A stretch of 64,000 nt of DNA from NCBI RefSeq assembly GCF_000746255.1, contig NZ_JQKW01000008.1:62001-126000 (forward strand), in the 5' to 3' direction. Position 1 is the stretch's first letter, and the number at the start of each line of letters is the position of its first letter. This DNA is from Thermodesulfobacterium hydrogeniphilum (lineage in GTDB: Bacteria > Desulfobacterota > Thermodesulfobacteria > Thermodesulfobacteriales > Thermodesulfobacteriaceae). Positions 17,083-24,646 of this stretch are shown piece by piece. The position numbers and the translations under genes are program-made. The notes under the pieces were generated by a model. It worked only from the letters and a program-made list of their open reading frames with translations, was not told the DNA's origin and did not search any database.

Positions 17083-17463
17083 TTAAACTGAATTTAAATT
17101 TTCACTAATAAATTTTTCAACAATTTCCACTTCTTGAGGAGTAAAATCTATACTACCTGCAACTTTTTTAATTCCTAATTTTGTTAAATCATAATGATAA
17201 TTTATTTCTATTCCAGCCTTTTCTAAAATTTTTTTGGCACAATTTTTAGGACATCCGTCTATAGCTATAACACTTTTAGCCTGAGAAACTTTTTTAAAAG
17301 CATTCTGTATTCCTGCAGCAATTCCTGCTAAACAGACCATGTATCCCAAATTAGATTTTACTAATTTTACACCTATAGCATTAGCCAATTGTCCTGTATT
17401 AGAGCCACCAGCACAGGTAAAAATAGCTATTTTACCTGTATCTGTTTTCTGATTATTATCCAT
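17083..17463 (-). CDS. DGC-domain putative zinc-binding protein
   Basis: A 126-residue protein with IFTCAGGSNTGQLAN at the start and IDGCPKNCAKKILEKAG in the middle, matching the DGC domain (named for its Asp-Gly-Cys motif), thought to bind zinc through four Cys. A longer frame starting at 17616 is only the out-of-frame reading of the upstream Gly-rich gene. The RBS AAAGGAGG lies just ahead of ATG 17463, which starts MDNNQKTDTGKI. Its first codons overlap the stop of the upstream gene (ATGGATAA), implying coupling. Function unknown. Confidence 0.82.
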   Translation of the reverse strand: MDNNQKTDTGKIAIFTCAGGSNTGQLANAIGVKLVKSNLGYMVCLAGIAAGIQNAFKKVSQAKSVIAIDGCPKNCAKKILEKAGIEINYHYDLTKLGIKKVAGSIDFTPQEVEIVEKFISENLNSV

Positions 17464-17644
17464 TTCTTCCACCTCCTTTTCCCTGACCCCTTCCTTGACC
17501 TTTTCCTCTTCCGCATCCCCCACCTTGACCTTTTCCCCGGCCTCCGCAACCACCTTTTTCCTGACCTCTTCCACCTCCTCTTCCTCTTCCACAACCACCA
17601 CCTTGGCCTCTATCACCTCTTGGACAACAATTATTTTTAAACAT
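17456..17644 (-). CDS. Small Gly/Arg/Cys-rich protein
   Basis: A 62-residue protein, MFKNNCCPRGDRGQ followed by repeated GxG, GRG and CGRG units (for example GCGRGRGGGRGQ). RBS AAAAGGAG lies ahead of ATG 17644. About half the residues are Gly and there are several Cys, so it is probably unstructured and may bind metal. It resembles the small Gly-rich proteins that accompany NifX-like and DUF5320 genes in anaerobes. It is real rather than a shadow because it has an RBS and its stop is coupled to the DGC gene start; the opposite-strand and other-frame ORFs here are artefacts of the low-complexity bases. Confidence 0.65.
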   Translation of the reverse strand: MFKNNCCPRGDRGQGGGCGRGRGGGRGQEKGGCGGRGKGQGGGCGRGKGQGRGQGKGGGRNG

Positions 17645-17689
17645 TTTTTTCTCCTTTTTAAGTTTTAAAACACTATTTTACTCTTTCTT

Positions 17690-17911
17690 TTACCAATTCC
17701 AACCCCAGCCTCTTCTCCAAGCCATACCTCTACCACCAAACCAGCCTCTACCCCAACCTCTTCCAAATCCTCTTCCTCTGCCCCAGCCTCTTCCAAATCC
17801 CCAACCAGGACCTTTGGTAAATCCAGGACTGTCAAAACCACTACAGTAACCTAATCCCCTACCTGTTCTTGGACCTAAACCTAATGGACCTGTTCTATCT
17901 CCCCAAGGCAT
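17690..17911 (-). CDS. DUF5320-like W/G/R-rich small protein, copy 3 (tail lost)
   Basis: 73 residues. The N-terminus MPWGDRTGPLGLGPRTGRG and the following GYCSGFDSPGF resemble the DUF5320 family opening (M-P-x-G-D-x-T-G-P). The rest is Trp/Gly/Arg repeats. The first 55 or so codons and the upstream bases are nearly identical to the neighbouring copy, but the C-terminal coiled coil is missing. RBS AGGAGG ahead of ATG 17911. Function of the family is unknown; one conserved Cys (C23) could bind metal. Confidence 0.75.
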   Translation of the reverse strand: MPWGDRTGPLGLGPRTGRGLGYCSGFDSPGFTKGPGWGFGRGWGRGRGFGRGWGRGWFGGRGMAWRRGWGWNW

Positions 17912-17934
17912 AACTTACACCTCCTTTTTAATTT
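17751..17934 (-). repeat. Tandem duplication unit A (pairs with 18096-18279)
   Basis: This 184-bp stretch, holding the 5' half of the gene at 17690 and its RBS, matches 18096-18279 with about four mismatches by eye. The match ends sharply at both edges. It shows that the two DUF5320-like genes arose by a recent tandem duplication. Confidence 0.9.
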
Positions 17935-18256
17935 ACTTTTCTTCTTCCAACTTTTTCATTCTTTTTTCTATTTCAGCAAGCCTTCTTTTTAAGAATTCAG
18001 CTTCTTCTTGTAAAAGTTTTTTTTCATCATCAGGAGGAAGGATTTCTTCTGGGAAATAATTCATAGCCCAGAACCATCTCCAACCTCTTCCTCTGCCCCA
18101 ACCTCTTCCAAATCCTCTTCCTCTGACCCAGCCTCTTCCAAATCCCCAACCAGGACCTTTGGCAAATCCAGGACTGTCAAATCCGCTACAGTAACCTAAT
18201 CCCCTACCTGTTCTTGGACCTAAACCTAATGGACCTGTTCTATCTCCCCAAGGCAT
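17933..18256 (-). CDS. DUF5320-like protein with C-terminal coiled coil, copy 2
   Basis: 107 residues: the same MPWGDRTGPLGLG opening and Trp/Gly/Arg-rich middle as the copy 3' of it, then a short linker (FPEEILPPDDE) and a heptad-like coiled coil, LLQEEAEFLKRRLAEIEKRM. The coiled coil is the usual C-terminus of DUF5320 proteins and suggests oligomers. Same RBS (AGGAGG) as its duplicate because the duplication includes the ribosome-binding region. Function unknown. Confidence 0.78.
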   Translation of the reverse strand: MPWGDRTGPLGLGPRTGRGLGYCSGFDSPGFAKGPGWGFGRGWVRGRGFGRGWGRGRGWRWFWAMNYFPEEILPPDDEKKLLQEEAEFLKRRLAEIEKRMKKLEEEK

Positions 18257-18279
18257 AACTTACACCTCCTTTTTAATTT
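18096..18279 (-). repeat. Tandem duplication unit B (pairs with 17751-17934)
   Basis: Second 184-bp unit, holding the 5' half of the gene at 17933 and its RBS. The two units are 345 bp apart start to start, close to one gene length, as expected for unequal exchange between tandem genes. Confidence 0.9.
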
Positions 18280-18521
18280 TTTTTATTTTCTTGCTCTAAC
18301 TGAGCTAATCTCTTTTCAATCAATTCAAGCTGAGTTTTTAATACTTCTGCTTCATTTTTAAGCAATGCTTTTTCAATTTCAGCATAGGGTTCTTCTAAAT
18401 AAGCCAATCTCCGCCAGTATCTCCAACCCCAACCTCTTCCCGGCCATCCAAACCACCAACACCATCTCCATCTCCAACCTCTTCCTCTACCCCAGCCAAG
18501 CCCTGGTACAAACCAAGGCAT
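18273..18521 (-). CDS. DUF5320-like W-rich protein with coiled coil, copy 1
   Basis: 82 residues. MPWFVPGLGWGRGRGWRWRW replaces the GDRTGP opening, but the Trp/Gly/Arg-rich first half and the coiled-coil second half (EAEVLKTQLELIEKRLAQLE) match its neighbours. It is the first gene after the Fur-box promoter, with RBS AAAGGAGG. Very high Trp content, with a Cys in WCWWFGW. Function unknown; the group seems restricted to anaerobes and accompanies NifX-like genes. Confidence 0.72.
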   Translation of the reverse strand: MPWFVPGLGWGRGRGWRWRWCWWFGWPGRGWGWRYWRRLAYLEEPYAEIEKALLKNEAEVLKTQLELIEKRLAQLEQENKKN

Positions 18522-18550
18522 AAATTACCACCTCCTTTAGTTTTTATTAT

Positions 18551-18565
18551 TGATAATAATTCTCA
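18551..18565. promoter_or_regulatory. Fur-box-like operator
   Basis: TGATAATAATTCTCA differs by one base from the 7-1-7 Fur/PerR palindrome TGATAATNATTATCA. It lies just downstream of a predicted promoter and 30 bp before the first DUF5320-like gene, where bound repressor would block transcription. The adjacent upstream gene encodes a Fur-family protein. Confidence 0.65.
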
Positions 18566-18579
18566 TTTTCATTATTTTA

Positions 18580-18607
18580 ATGATATATCTTAATTTTAAA
18601 AAGTCAA
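18580..18607 (-). promoter_or_regulatory. Predicted promoter of the DUF5320/NifX/Mrp cluster
   Basis: On the minus strand TTGACT (18607-18602) and TATCAT (18585-18580) are separated by 16 bp. Both boxes are close to consensus. The Fur-like site follows directly, which supports the assignment. All genes from 18521 down to 12279 could be read from here. Confidence 0.6.
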
Positions 18608-18680
18608 GTATTTAATTTTTGAATTGTTGAAAAAACTTTTTATTATTTGATTAAAAATTTAAAAAATTTTACGAAATAAA

Positions 18681-19115
18681 CTATTTTTCAAGTTTCTGAC
18701 AATTTTCACAAAGTCCATAAAATTGTAAATCTGAACTTTCAATTTTAAAATTGAATTTTTTTTGGATAGAGTTTTTAAAATCTTTTAAAGGATCCTCTTC
18801 AAGAGTCACTTCATAATCTATGATTTTACCACAATTTTTGCAAATAAGGTGATAGTGCTCTGCATTATCATTATGTATAAATTCATATCTTGCTTTACCG
18901 TCTTTAAAATCATACCTTTTTATAAGGCCAATTTCTGTAAGCAAATCCAAAGTTCTATAAACTGTAGCAAGCCCTACACCAGGTAATACCTTTTTAAGTT
19001 CCCAAAAAATCTCTTCTGCACTTAAATGCCCTTTTGTGCGGCTTAAAAGCTTTATTAAAGCCTCTCTGGCTTGAGTTCTTCTGAATCTCCAACAGCGTCC
19101 TTTACCAAAAGGCAC
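18681..19115 (-). CDS. Fur-family transcriptional regulator
   Basis: A 144-residue metal- or peroxide-responsive repressor. The winged helix shows GHLSAEEIFWELKKVLPGVGLATVYRTLDLL, with the ATVYRTLDLL recognition helix of the family. The sensor half has HYHLICKNCGKIIDYE and LCENCQ, giving two C-x2-C pairs for structural zinc. Whether it senses iron, zinc or peroxide cannot be decided: the N-terminus carries no clear PerR signature. It lies directly upstream of the Fur-box promoter of the NifX/Mrp cluster on the same strand and is the obvious candidate regulator. Confidence 0.9.
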   Translation of the reverse strand: MPFGKGRCWRFRRTQAREALIKLLSRTKGHLSAEEIFWELKKVLPGVGLATVYRTLDLLTEIGLIKRYDFKDGKARYEFIHNDNAEHYHLICKNCGKIIDYEVTLEEDPLKDFKNSIQKKFNFKIESSDLQFYGLCENCQKLEK

Positions 19116-19249
19116 TTTTTTATACCTTTATTGAAAATTTTTCCTTTTATTTTTTAAAAATAATTTAACTTCTCAAATAAGTCAACTTTTTATTTCTATT
19201 TTAAATATTTTTAATTTTTGAAAAATTTTTTAATTGGATTTATATATTA

Positions 19250-19884
19250 TCACTTTTCAAAAATTTTCTCAAAACCTTCTTCATAGCCTGCACAATCAAT
19301 ACAAACCTTTTTATTACCTAAAACTCTTAGATAAGGAATTGAAACCCATTCTCCACAAATTTCACAGGGTTGAGCTCCTAAAACCTCTTCTGGAGGTTCA
19401 AAAGTTGAATCTTCAAGTTCACCAATGATAAATATTTCTTCTTCAGGTGCTTCTAAAACGATTTTTACTGCTTCCCAGGCTTCTTCTTCAGGAATTTGGT
19501 CAGGTGGAATCCCTTGGGCTCTTTTTTTCATAAAAGAAGTTTGTGCAATTTTTTCTCTTATCTCAGGATTAAATTTATAAGCAATTCTTATTTGTTTTCC
19601 CTTTTTGGATCAACTAAAGTAAAAGCCAATTTACCTCTTGGTTTCCATATAAGACCTGCTTTACCCACAGTACAACCTGTAGCATACTGTAATCCATCTA
19701 AAAAACACACAGCTCCGTGAAAATATCCAGTTTCAACAATAGCATAGAGTCCTCTTGAACCAATTCTTTGAGCCCCAAGTCCCCTTAAAGCTATAAGACC
19801 TGCTCTAAAACCCAAGGTAGATGCCCAACATTTGTGACCATGAAAATTAAACATCTTTTCCAAAAGCTCTTTTTTGATTTCCAT
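19250..19884 (-). pseudogene. FmdE-like protein gene split by a -1 frameshift
   Basis: Two adjacent frames together encode one FmdE-family protein (formylmethanofuran dehydrogenase subunit E-like, about 210 residues). The first part (19884 to the stop at 19588) has FNFHGHKCWASTLGFRAGL and ATGCTVGKAGLIWKPRGKLAFTLVD. The second, in the -1 frame, continues with GKQIRIAYKFNPEIREK and ends with a zinc ribbon, CEICGEWVS and KKVCIDC. The frames join in the A5-G3 run at 19599-19606 (minus strand), where one base appears to be lost. Homologues act on molybdopterin-linked or unknown substrates. It may be a true mutation, a sequence error, or slippage at A-AAA-AGG. RBS GGAGG precedes ATG 19884. Confidence 0.8.
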
Positions 19885-19918
19885 AACTAACCTCCTTCTT
19901 TAGATTAATTACCATATT

Positions 19919-19946
19919 AATGTATAGCTAAATAGCTAAATGTCAA
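19919..19946 (-). promoter_or_regulatory. Promoter with operator-like repeat upstream of the fmdE-like gene
   Basis: On the minus strand a perfect -35 TTGACA (19946-19941) is followed after 16 bp by TACATT (19924-19919). The spacer is filled by TAGCTA-TT-TAGCTA, a short symmetric repeat that looks like a repressor site of the ArsR/MarR kind. The binding protein is unknown. Confidence 0.5.
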
Positions 19947-20064
19947 GAAATACATCTTCAAAGTTTTTAAAAGTGTTATATGGCTTAGCAGGTTGAAAAA
20001 ACCAATAAAACTTAGTTGGAAAAGTCTGGTATATCTGGAAAGCAAAATTTAAAACAATTAAAAT

Positions 20065-20919
20065 TTAAGTAATATTTTGTTTTTTAAAAACATAATTATT
20101 AACATCTATACCAATATGAGAAGCAATTACCGGACATTTTACTTTTAAAAGAAAAAACAAATTGTCCTTTTTTATATCAGAAAGACTTTCGTAGTTTCCT
20201 TGTCCTTTGCTTATAATAATATCAGCTTGGTTGAAAATTTCCGAAAATTCTTTGCTACACTCTTTAAAATCAATTCCAGGCAAGGTGCAACCCGTAGAAA
20301 TTATCTCAGCACATTCATGTAACCCTGATTCATAAGCCTCTTCCAAGGTAGCATCATTTATAATTGGAATACCTCTTACAGCATAAAAAATTTTATATTT
20401 TTTAAATTCTTCAATCAAAATTTTATCAAAAACTGTTTCACCTGCATTATCTCCCAAAATTAAAATAATTTTAGCATTTTTGAGTTTTTCTTTAAAATTT
20501 TCCAAATCACATAAAGCGAATTCTTTTTTTAATTCCTTTTCCAAATTTTTTTCCAAATTTATTTTAGAATAAACTCCATAGTCTAAAACATTTCCTATAG
20601 CTGCAATTTTTAAACCCCAGTATAATTTATCTCCCTGTTGATTTAAAAATTCTTTTAAAGGTTTATAAAATTTTTTAGCTATTTCTATACTCTGCTTTTT
20701 TATCTCTTTGTAAGGATCTGGATCTCTTGTGTATATTTTTACAAGACCATGAATTTCTCTTGCGAGTTCAGGAGGAGTTCTATAATTTTTGAAATCTCTG
20801 AGAATCTTTATAGCTTCTTCTATAATCTTTTCTTGAATTTCTGTTTTTTTGGTTACCATACGACTTGCTTCTAAAACTTGTCTTAAAAAACAGGGCAGAC
20901 AATCAAGTTGTAATTTCAT
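20065..20919 (-). CDS. DUF89/ARMT1-like metal-dependent phosphatase
   Basis: 284 residues. Opens with LDCLPCFLRQVLEASRM, the C-x2-C motif of the prokaryotic DUF89 branch. ILILGDNAGETVFDKIL and IIISKGQGNYESL are the core active-site motifs with the metal-binding Asp and Asn. Characterised relatives are damage-control phosphatases acting on reactive sugar or cofactor phosphates; the substrate here is unknown. RBS TGGAGG ahead of ATG 20919. It is divergent from the YkgJ-family gene across an 83-bp gap. Confidence 0.85.
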   Translation of the reverse strand: MKLQLDCLPCFLRQVLEASRMVTKKTEIQEKIIEEAIKILRDFKNYRTPPELAREIHGLVKIYTRDPDPYKEIKKQSIEIAKKFYKPLKEFLNQQGDKLYWGLKIAAIGNVLDYGVYSKINLEKNLEKELKKEFALCDLENFKEKLKNAKIILILGDNAGETVFDKILIEEFKKYKIFYAVRGIPIINDATLEEAYESGLHECAEIISTGCTLPGIDFKECSKEFSEIFNQADIIISKGQGNYESLSDIKKDNLFFLLKVKCPVIASHIGIDVNNYVFKKQNIT

Positions 20920-21002
20920 TCTTTAACCTCCAAAAATATAATTTGATATTAAGATATTTTTGGATTATAATAAACAAATTAAAAAAATAAAAGGGGTGAC
21001 AA

Positions 21003-21815
21003 ATGGAAGCACTTACTAATTTAAGAGGTTTAGATAAAATAATTGTTCCTATCAGACTTTCTTCCAAATCCAAAATCAAGTTTCAATGCTATCCAGGAGT
21101 TCCTTGTTTTAAACTTTGTTGTTCTAATCTATTTTTACCTCTTACTCCTTATGATATTATAAGAATCAGAGATAAACTTGGATTATCTACTGATGAATTT
21201 CTTCTTTTATACACAGAACCTTTCATCTTACCTAAATCCGGGCTTCCAATTGTTAGATTAAAAATGTCAGATAATGAAGATAAAACCTGTCCATTTTTAG
21301 GGGATGGTGGATGCGAAATCTATGAAGTAAGACCTTTAGCTTGCAGATATTATCCTTTAGGTTTTGGTCTTTTTAGAAATAGAGATAAAAGAACAAATGA
21401 AGAAATATATTATCTTGTAAAAGAAGGTTTTTGTCAGGGATTAGAATCAGGACCAGAAATTACTGTAGAAGAATACAGAAAATCTCAAGGAATTCCTGAG
21501 CTGGAAAAACCTATTAAAGAATGGGCAGAAATAATTATGAAAAAAGAATCCTTGGGGCCAATTGAAGTCCCGGAAAAAAGTTTACAATTGTTTTTTATGG
21601 TTAGCTCTAATCCTGATAGATTTAGAAGCTTTGTTTTTGAAAGTAAATTTTTAGACATTTTTGAAGTTCCAGAAAAAACCTTAGAGGAAATTAAAAAAGA
21701 TGATTTAAAGCTTCTTCAATTTGGTTTTAAGTGGTTAAAAACTGTGCTTTTTGGAGAAAATCTGATAAAACGCAGAAAGGTTGTTTCCTCAGTGAAAAAA
21801 ATTAAGCCTTTTTAA
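21003..21815 (+). CDS. YkgJ-family cysteine-cluster (Fe/Zn chelating) protein
   Basis: 270 residues. The family's Cys cluster is visible as CYPGVPCFKLCCSNLFLPLTPYD in the first 50 residues, then CPFLGDGGCEIYEVRPLACRYYP. These Cys are thought to bind iron or zinc. The C-terminal 130 residues are less conserved. RBS AAAAGGGG ahead of ATG 21003. Its stop overlaps the LysR gene stop on the other strand through TTAA. Biological role unknown. Confidence 0.85.
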   Translation: MEALTNLRGLDKIIVPIRLSSKSKIKFQCYPGVPCFKLCCSNLFLPLTPYDIIRIRDKLGLSTDEFLLLYTEPFILPKSGLPIVRLKMSDNEDKTCPFLGDGGCEIYEVRPLACRYYPLGFGLFRNRDKRTNEEIYYLVKEGFCQGLESGPEITVEEYRKSQGIPELEKPIKEWAEIIMKKESLGPIEVPEKSLQLFFMVSSNPDRFRSFVFESKFLDIFEVPEKTLEEIKKDDLKLLQFGFKWLKTVLFGENLIKRRKVVSSVKKIKPF

Positions 21816-22705
21816 GTTAAATTAAAATAATTCTTTATAAAATTTAAAAAAATCTGACTCGCTGGAGTAAAATTTTTATATTTAGGATAAACTAAATAAA
21901 AGTTTCTTGTTATAGTTAACTTTTTAATTTTTATTACCTTTAATAATTTTAAAGATTTTTCTATTTCTATGGCAAGAAAAGATACAAACCCACAGCCTAA
22001 ACCCGCTTTAACAGCTTCTTTAACTGCTTCGGTGGAACCCATTTCTCCAGTAATATTTAGCTTCAAAATATCAATCCCTGCTTTTTGAAGAGTTTCTACT
22101 GCATTTTTCCAACTTCCTGAACCTTCTTCTCTTTTAATTAAGGGGATTTTATAAAGCTCTGAAAGCTCCACTTCATCTTTAGAAAACTGAGGTGGAGCAA
22201 TTAAAACAATTTCATCTTGATAACAAGGTGTATAAACTATTTCTCTGGTTTTGAAAGTAGCTCCAATCATTCCTAATTCTAACTCGCCTATCATTACTTT
22301 TTCAGCTATTTCCTGAGAATCTCCCACTTTTAAAAATACAGAGATGTAGGGATATTTTTCTTTGAAATTTTTTATCACCCTGGGTAGAATATATTGTCCT
22401 GGAATAGTGCTTCCCCCTATTTCAACCAGACCACCTTTTTCATCTTTGAAAGGTTGAAGCTCTTTTTGCATTCTTTTTAAGATATTGAGAATTTCTTTTC
22501 CATATTCATAAACTATTTTACCTGCTTTACTTGGAATCACTTTTCTGGTATGTCTATCAAATAGAGTAACTCCTAAAGCTTCTTCTAGGTCTTTTATATG
22601 AAGTGTAATGGTAGGTTGAGCCAGATATAATAATTTAGAAGCTTTAGAAAAACTGCCTGTTTCATAAACTTTAAGAAATACTTCCAGTTTTTTAAGGTCT
22701 AACAT
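21812..22705 (-). CDS. LysR-family regulator, probable selenium-metabolism-associated type
   Basis: 297 residues: N-terminal winged helix (KLEVFLKVYETGSFSKASKLL, AQPTITLHIKDLEEALG) and a periplasmic-binding-like effector domain opening with IGGSTIPGQYILPRVI and containing GELELGMIGATF. The STIPGxYILPR signature and overall layout recall the LysR group that NCBI annotates as associated with selenium metabolism in sulfate reducers. That recall is from memory and unverified. It would fit the selenoprotein at 371-985. The only neighbour upstream is an hdrA relic. Effector unknown. Confidence 0.8.
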   Translation of the reverse strand: MLDLKKLEVFLKVYETGSFSKASKLLYLAQPTITLHIKDLEEALGVTLFDRHTRKVIPSKAGKIVYEYGKEILNILKRMQKELQPFKDEKGGLVEIGGSTIPGQYILPRVIKNFKEKYPYISVFLKVGDSQEIAEKVMIGELELGMIGATFKTREIVYTPCYQDEIVLIAPPQFSKDEVELSELYKIPLIKREEGSGSWKNAVETLQKAGIDILKLNITGEMGSTEAVKEAVKAGLGCGFVSFLAIEIEKSLKLLKVIKIKKLTITRNFYLVYPKYKNFTPASQIFLNFIKNYFNLT

Positions 22706-22809
22706 TTTGAAATACTTTTAGATAAAATTCTAAAATAGATGATTTTAATTAATTTATTTAAAATTGCAATTATTTTTATTAGAAATTTTTATGAATTTTT
22801 TTCTAACTT

Positions 22810-23316
22810 CTATTTATTTTTTTCTAAAATTTTTTGAATTTCAGAAGGACCTGCCTTGGTTTTAACTATTAATAAATTTATATCTTTGGGACCATCTTTA
22901 AGAAGTTCTTTAATTTCAAATTCATAAAGTTTATTCTTTATAACAGGCAAAAAGTTGAGAATTTCTCCTACTGTAGGGCCTGAAACACAGATAATTCTTT
23001 CCATTTCAATACTGGTAAGAACATCTGAATATTTCCCATAGCCAAATTTCTCCAAAGCTTCCCTGGGAATCTCTCCAAAACCAGGAGCTAAAATAATAGC
23101 TCCTACTTCAAGTTCCCTAATTTCTGGGTTACGGATAAAAGTTAAATTGGCATTATATCTATCTACTGCCAAAGAGGAACAGTATCTGGTACAGTCTCCA
23201 CAGGCTTTGCATTTATTTGAATCCACATATCTTGGATTAACTTTGACTTTCACTTTAAAATTTCCGGGTTCACCTTCTACAGCTTCTACCTCTGATAAAG
23301 TTAAAATTTCAATATT
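22810..23316 (-). pseudogene. Relic of heterodisulfide reductase subunit A (hdrA)
   Basis: The open frame from 23253 is preceded in the same frame by NIEILTLSEVEAVEGEPGNF, so homology to HdrA begins abruptly near 23316, after an in-frame stop. Then follow KVKVNPRYVDSNKCKACGDC, EVGAIILAPGF and a stretch like YGKYSDVLTSIEMER that match the middle of HdrA. The FAD-binding N-terminus, the second Cys cluster and the C-terminal ferredoxin part are missing, and the last 45 residues do not continue HdrA as expected. At least two internal deletions are implied. Full HdrA is about 650 residues or more. Non-functional remnant. Confidence 0.75.
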
Positions 23317-23479
23317 TTAATAATTATTATTTAGAATGTGCAAGAGATTATTATAAAATTTTTATTTTAATTTTTAAATAAAAACAATTTTTAAATTTTA
23401 AAAAAGTAATAAATTAAATCTTTTAGAATTTTTAGTTTTATTTTTGAAAAATATAATTAAAATATAAAAAGGAAAAAAT

Positions 23480-24583
23480 ATGTATCCTAAAATAAAACGT
23501 AAGAAAACCAGAGTTGTTTGGGTTGGGAATGTTGGAATAGGAGGGGATAATCCTGTTCGTGTCCAAAGTATGACAAATACTGATACAAGAGATGTCAAAG
23601 CTACTTTGGATCAAATCCACAGGCTTTATGAAGCTGGCTGTGAAGTAATTAGAGTTGCTATTCCAGATGAAAAAGCTGTTAAAGCTTTAAAAGATATTGT
23701 TAAAGAAAGTCCTATACCAGTTATAGCAGATCTTCATTTTTATACTTCTCTGGGAGAAAAAGCTGTAAAAGCTGGTATAGCAGGAATAAGGATAAATCCT
23801 GGCACTTTTAAAAATAAAAAAAATTTGGATCGTTTAATAGAAATATGTAAGGAAAGAAAAGTTTGTATAAGAATAGGTATAAATGCTGGTTCTTTAGAAT
23901 CTGCAGTTTTAAAAAAATATAAAATACCTTGCCCAAAAGCTATGGTAGAGAGCGCTCTAAATTGGTTAAATTATATTATAGAAAAACATGATTATCAAAA
24001 TTTAAAAATATCTCTAAAGTCTTCCAATTGGTGGGAAACAGCTAAGTCTTATGAAATGTTTTCAAAAAAATCAGACTTTCCTCTTCATTTAGGGGTAACA
24101 GAGGCAGGGGGATTAATACCTGGCACTATTAAAAATACCATGGCTATAACCTATCTCTTATTAAAAGGTATAGGAGATACTATAAGAGTTTCTTTAACTG
24201 CGGATCCTGTAGAAGAAATTTATGTAGCTTTTGAAATTTTAAAAAATCTGGGGTTAAGAAGCTTGCATCCTGATATAATTGCCTGTCCAACCTGTGGAAG
24301 ATGTGAAATAGATTTAATGAAGCTTTATAAAGAAGTGGAAAATTGGGCCAAAAATATAAAAGCAGATTTAAAACTTGCTGTAATGGGATGTATAGTAAAT
24401 GGACCAGGCGAAGCTAAAATGGCAGATCTTGGTATTGCAGGAGGAAAAGGAGTAGGGATTATTTTTAAAAAAGGAAAAATTATTCGCAAGGTTTCTGAGA
24501 AAGACCTTTTACCAACTTTTTTTGAAGAAATAGAAAAATTTTTAAAAGAACATCCAGAAAGACTCCATTTAACAACCTCATAA
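23480..24583 (+). CDS. ispG: 4-hydroxy-3-methylbut-2-enyl diphosphate synthase
   Basis: Fe-S enzyme of the MEP isoprenoid pathway (GcpE). VRVQSMTNTDTRDV opens the TIM barrel; IADLHFYTSLGEKAVKAG and IRINPGTF follow; the 4Fe-4S ligands are in IIACPTCGRCEID and AVMGCIVNGPGEA. 367 residues, the usual bacterial length. RBS AAAAGGA close to ATG 23480. IspF, another MEP enzyme, lies at 47625. The pathway supplies the menaquinone side chain made by genes at 5733-9526. Confidence 0.96.
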   Translation: MYPKIKRKKTRVVWVGNVGIGGDNPVRVQSMTNTDTRDVKATLDQIHRLYEAGCEVIRVAIPDEKAVKALKDIVKESPIPVIADLHFYTSLGEKAVKAGIAGIRINPGTFKNKKNLDRLIEICKERKVCIRIGINAGSLESAVLKKYKIPCPKAMVESALNWLNYIIEKHDYQNLKISLKSSNWWETAKSYEMFSKKSDFPLHLGVTEAGGLIPGTIKNTMAITYLLLKGIGDTIRVSLTADPVEEIYVAFEILKNLGLRSLHPDIIACPTCGRCEIDLMKLYKEVENWAKNIKADLKLAVMGCIVNGPGEAKMADLGIAGGKGVGIIFKKGKIIRKVSEKDLLPTFFEEIEKFLKEHPERLHLTTS

Positions 24584-24646
24584 AGAAAAAATCAAAAATG
24601 TGTTTTTTGAATTGAAAAAAATTAAAAAAGGTCTATTATTAAAAAT

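Noticed and set aside
17083-17616. DGC protein with a long Glu/Val/Lys N-terminus
   Set aside because: The extra 51 residues are the wrong-frame reading of the Gly-rich gene; a good RBS fixes ATG 17463.
19599-19606. Programmed -1 frameshifting in the fmdE-like gene
   Set aside because: A-AAA-AGG resembles a slippery site, but the family is not known to use one and no strong downstream structure was seen; mutation or sequence error is simpler.
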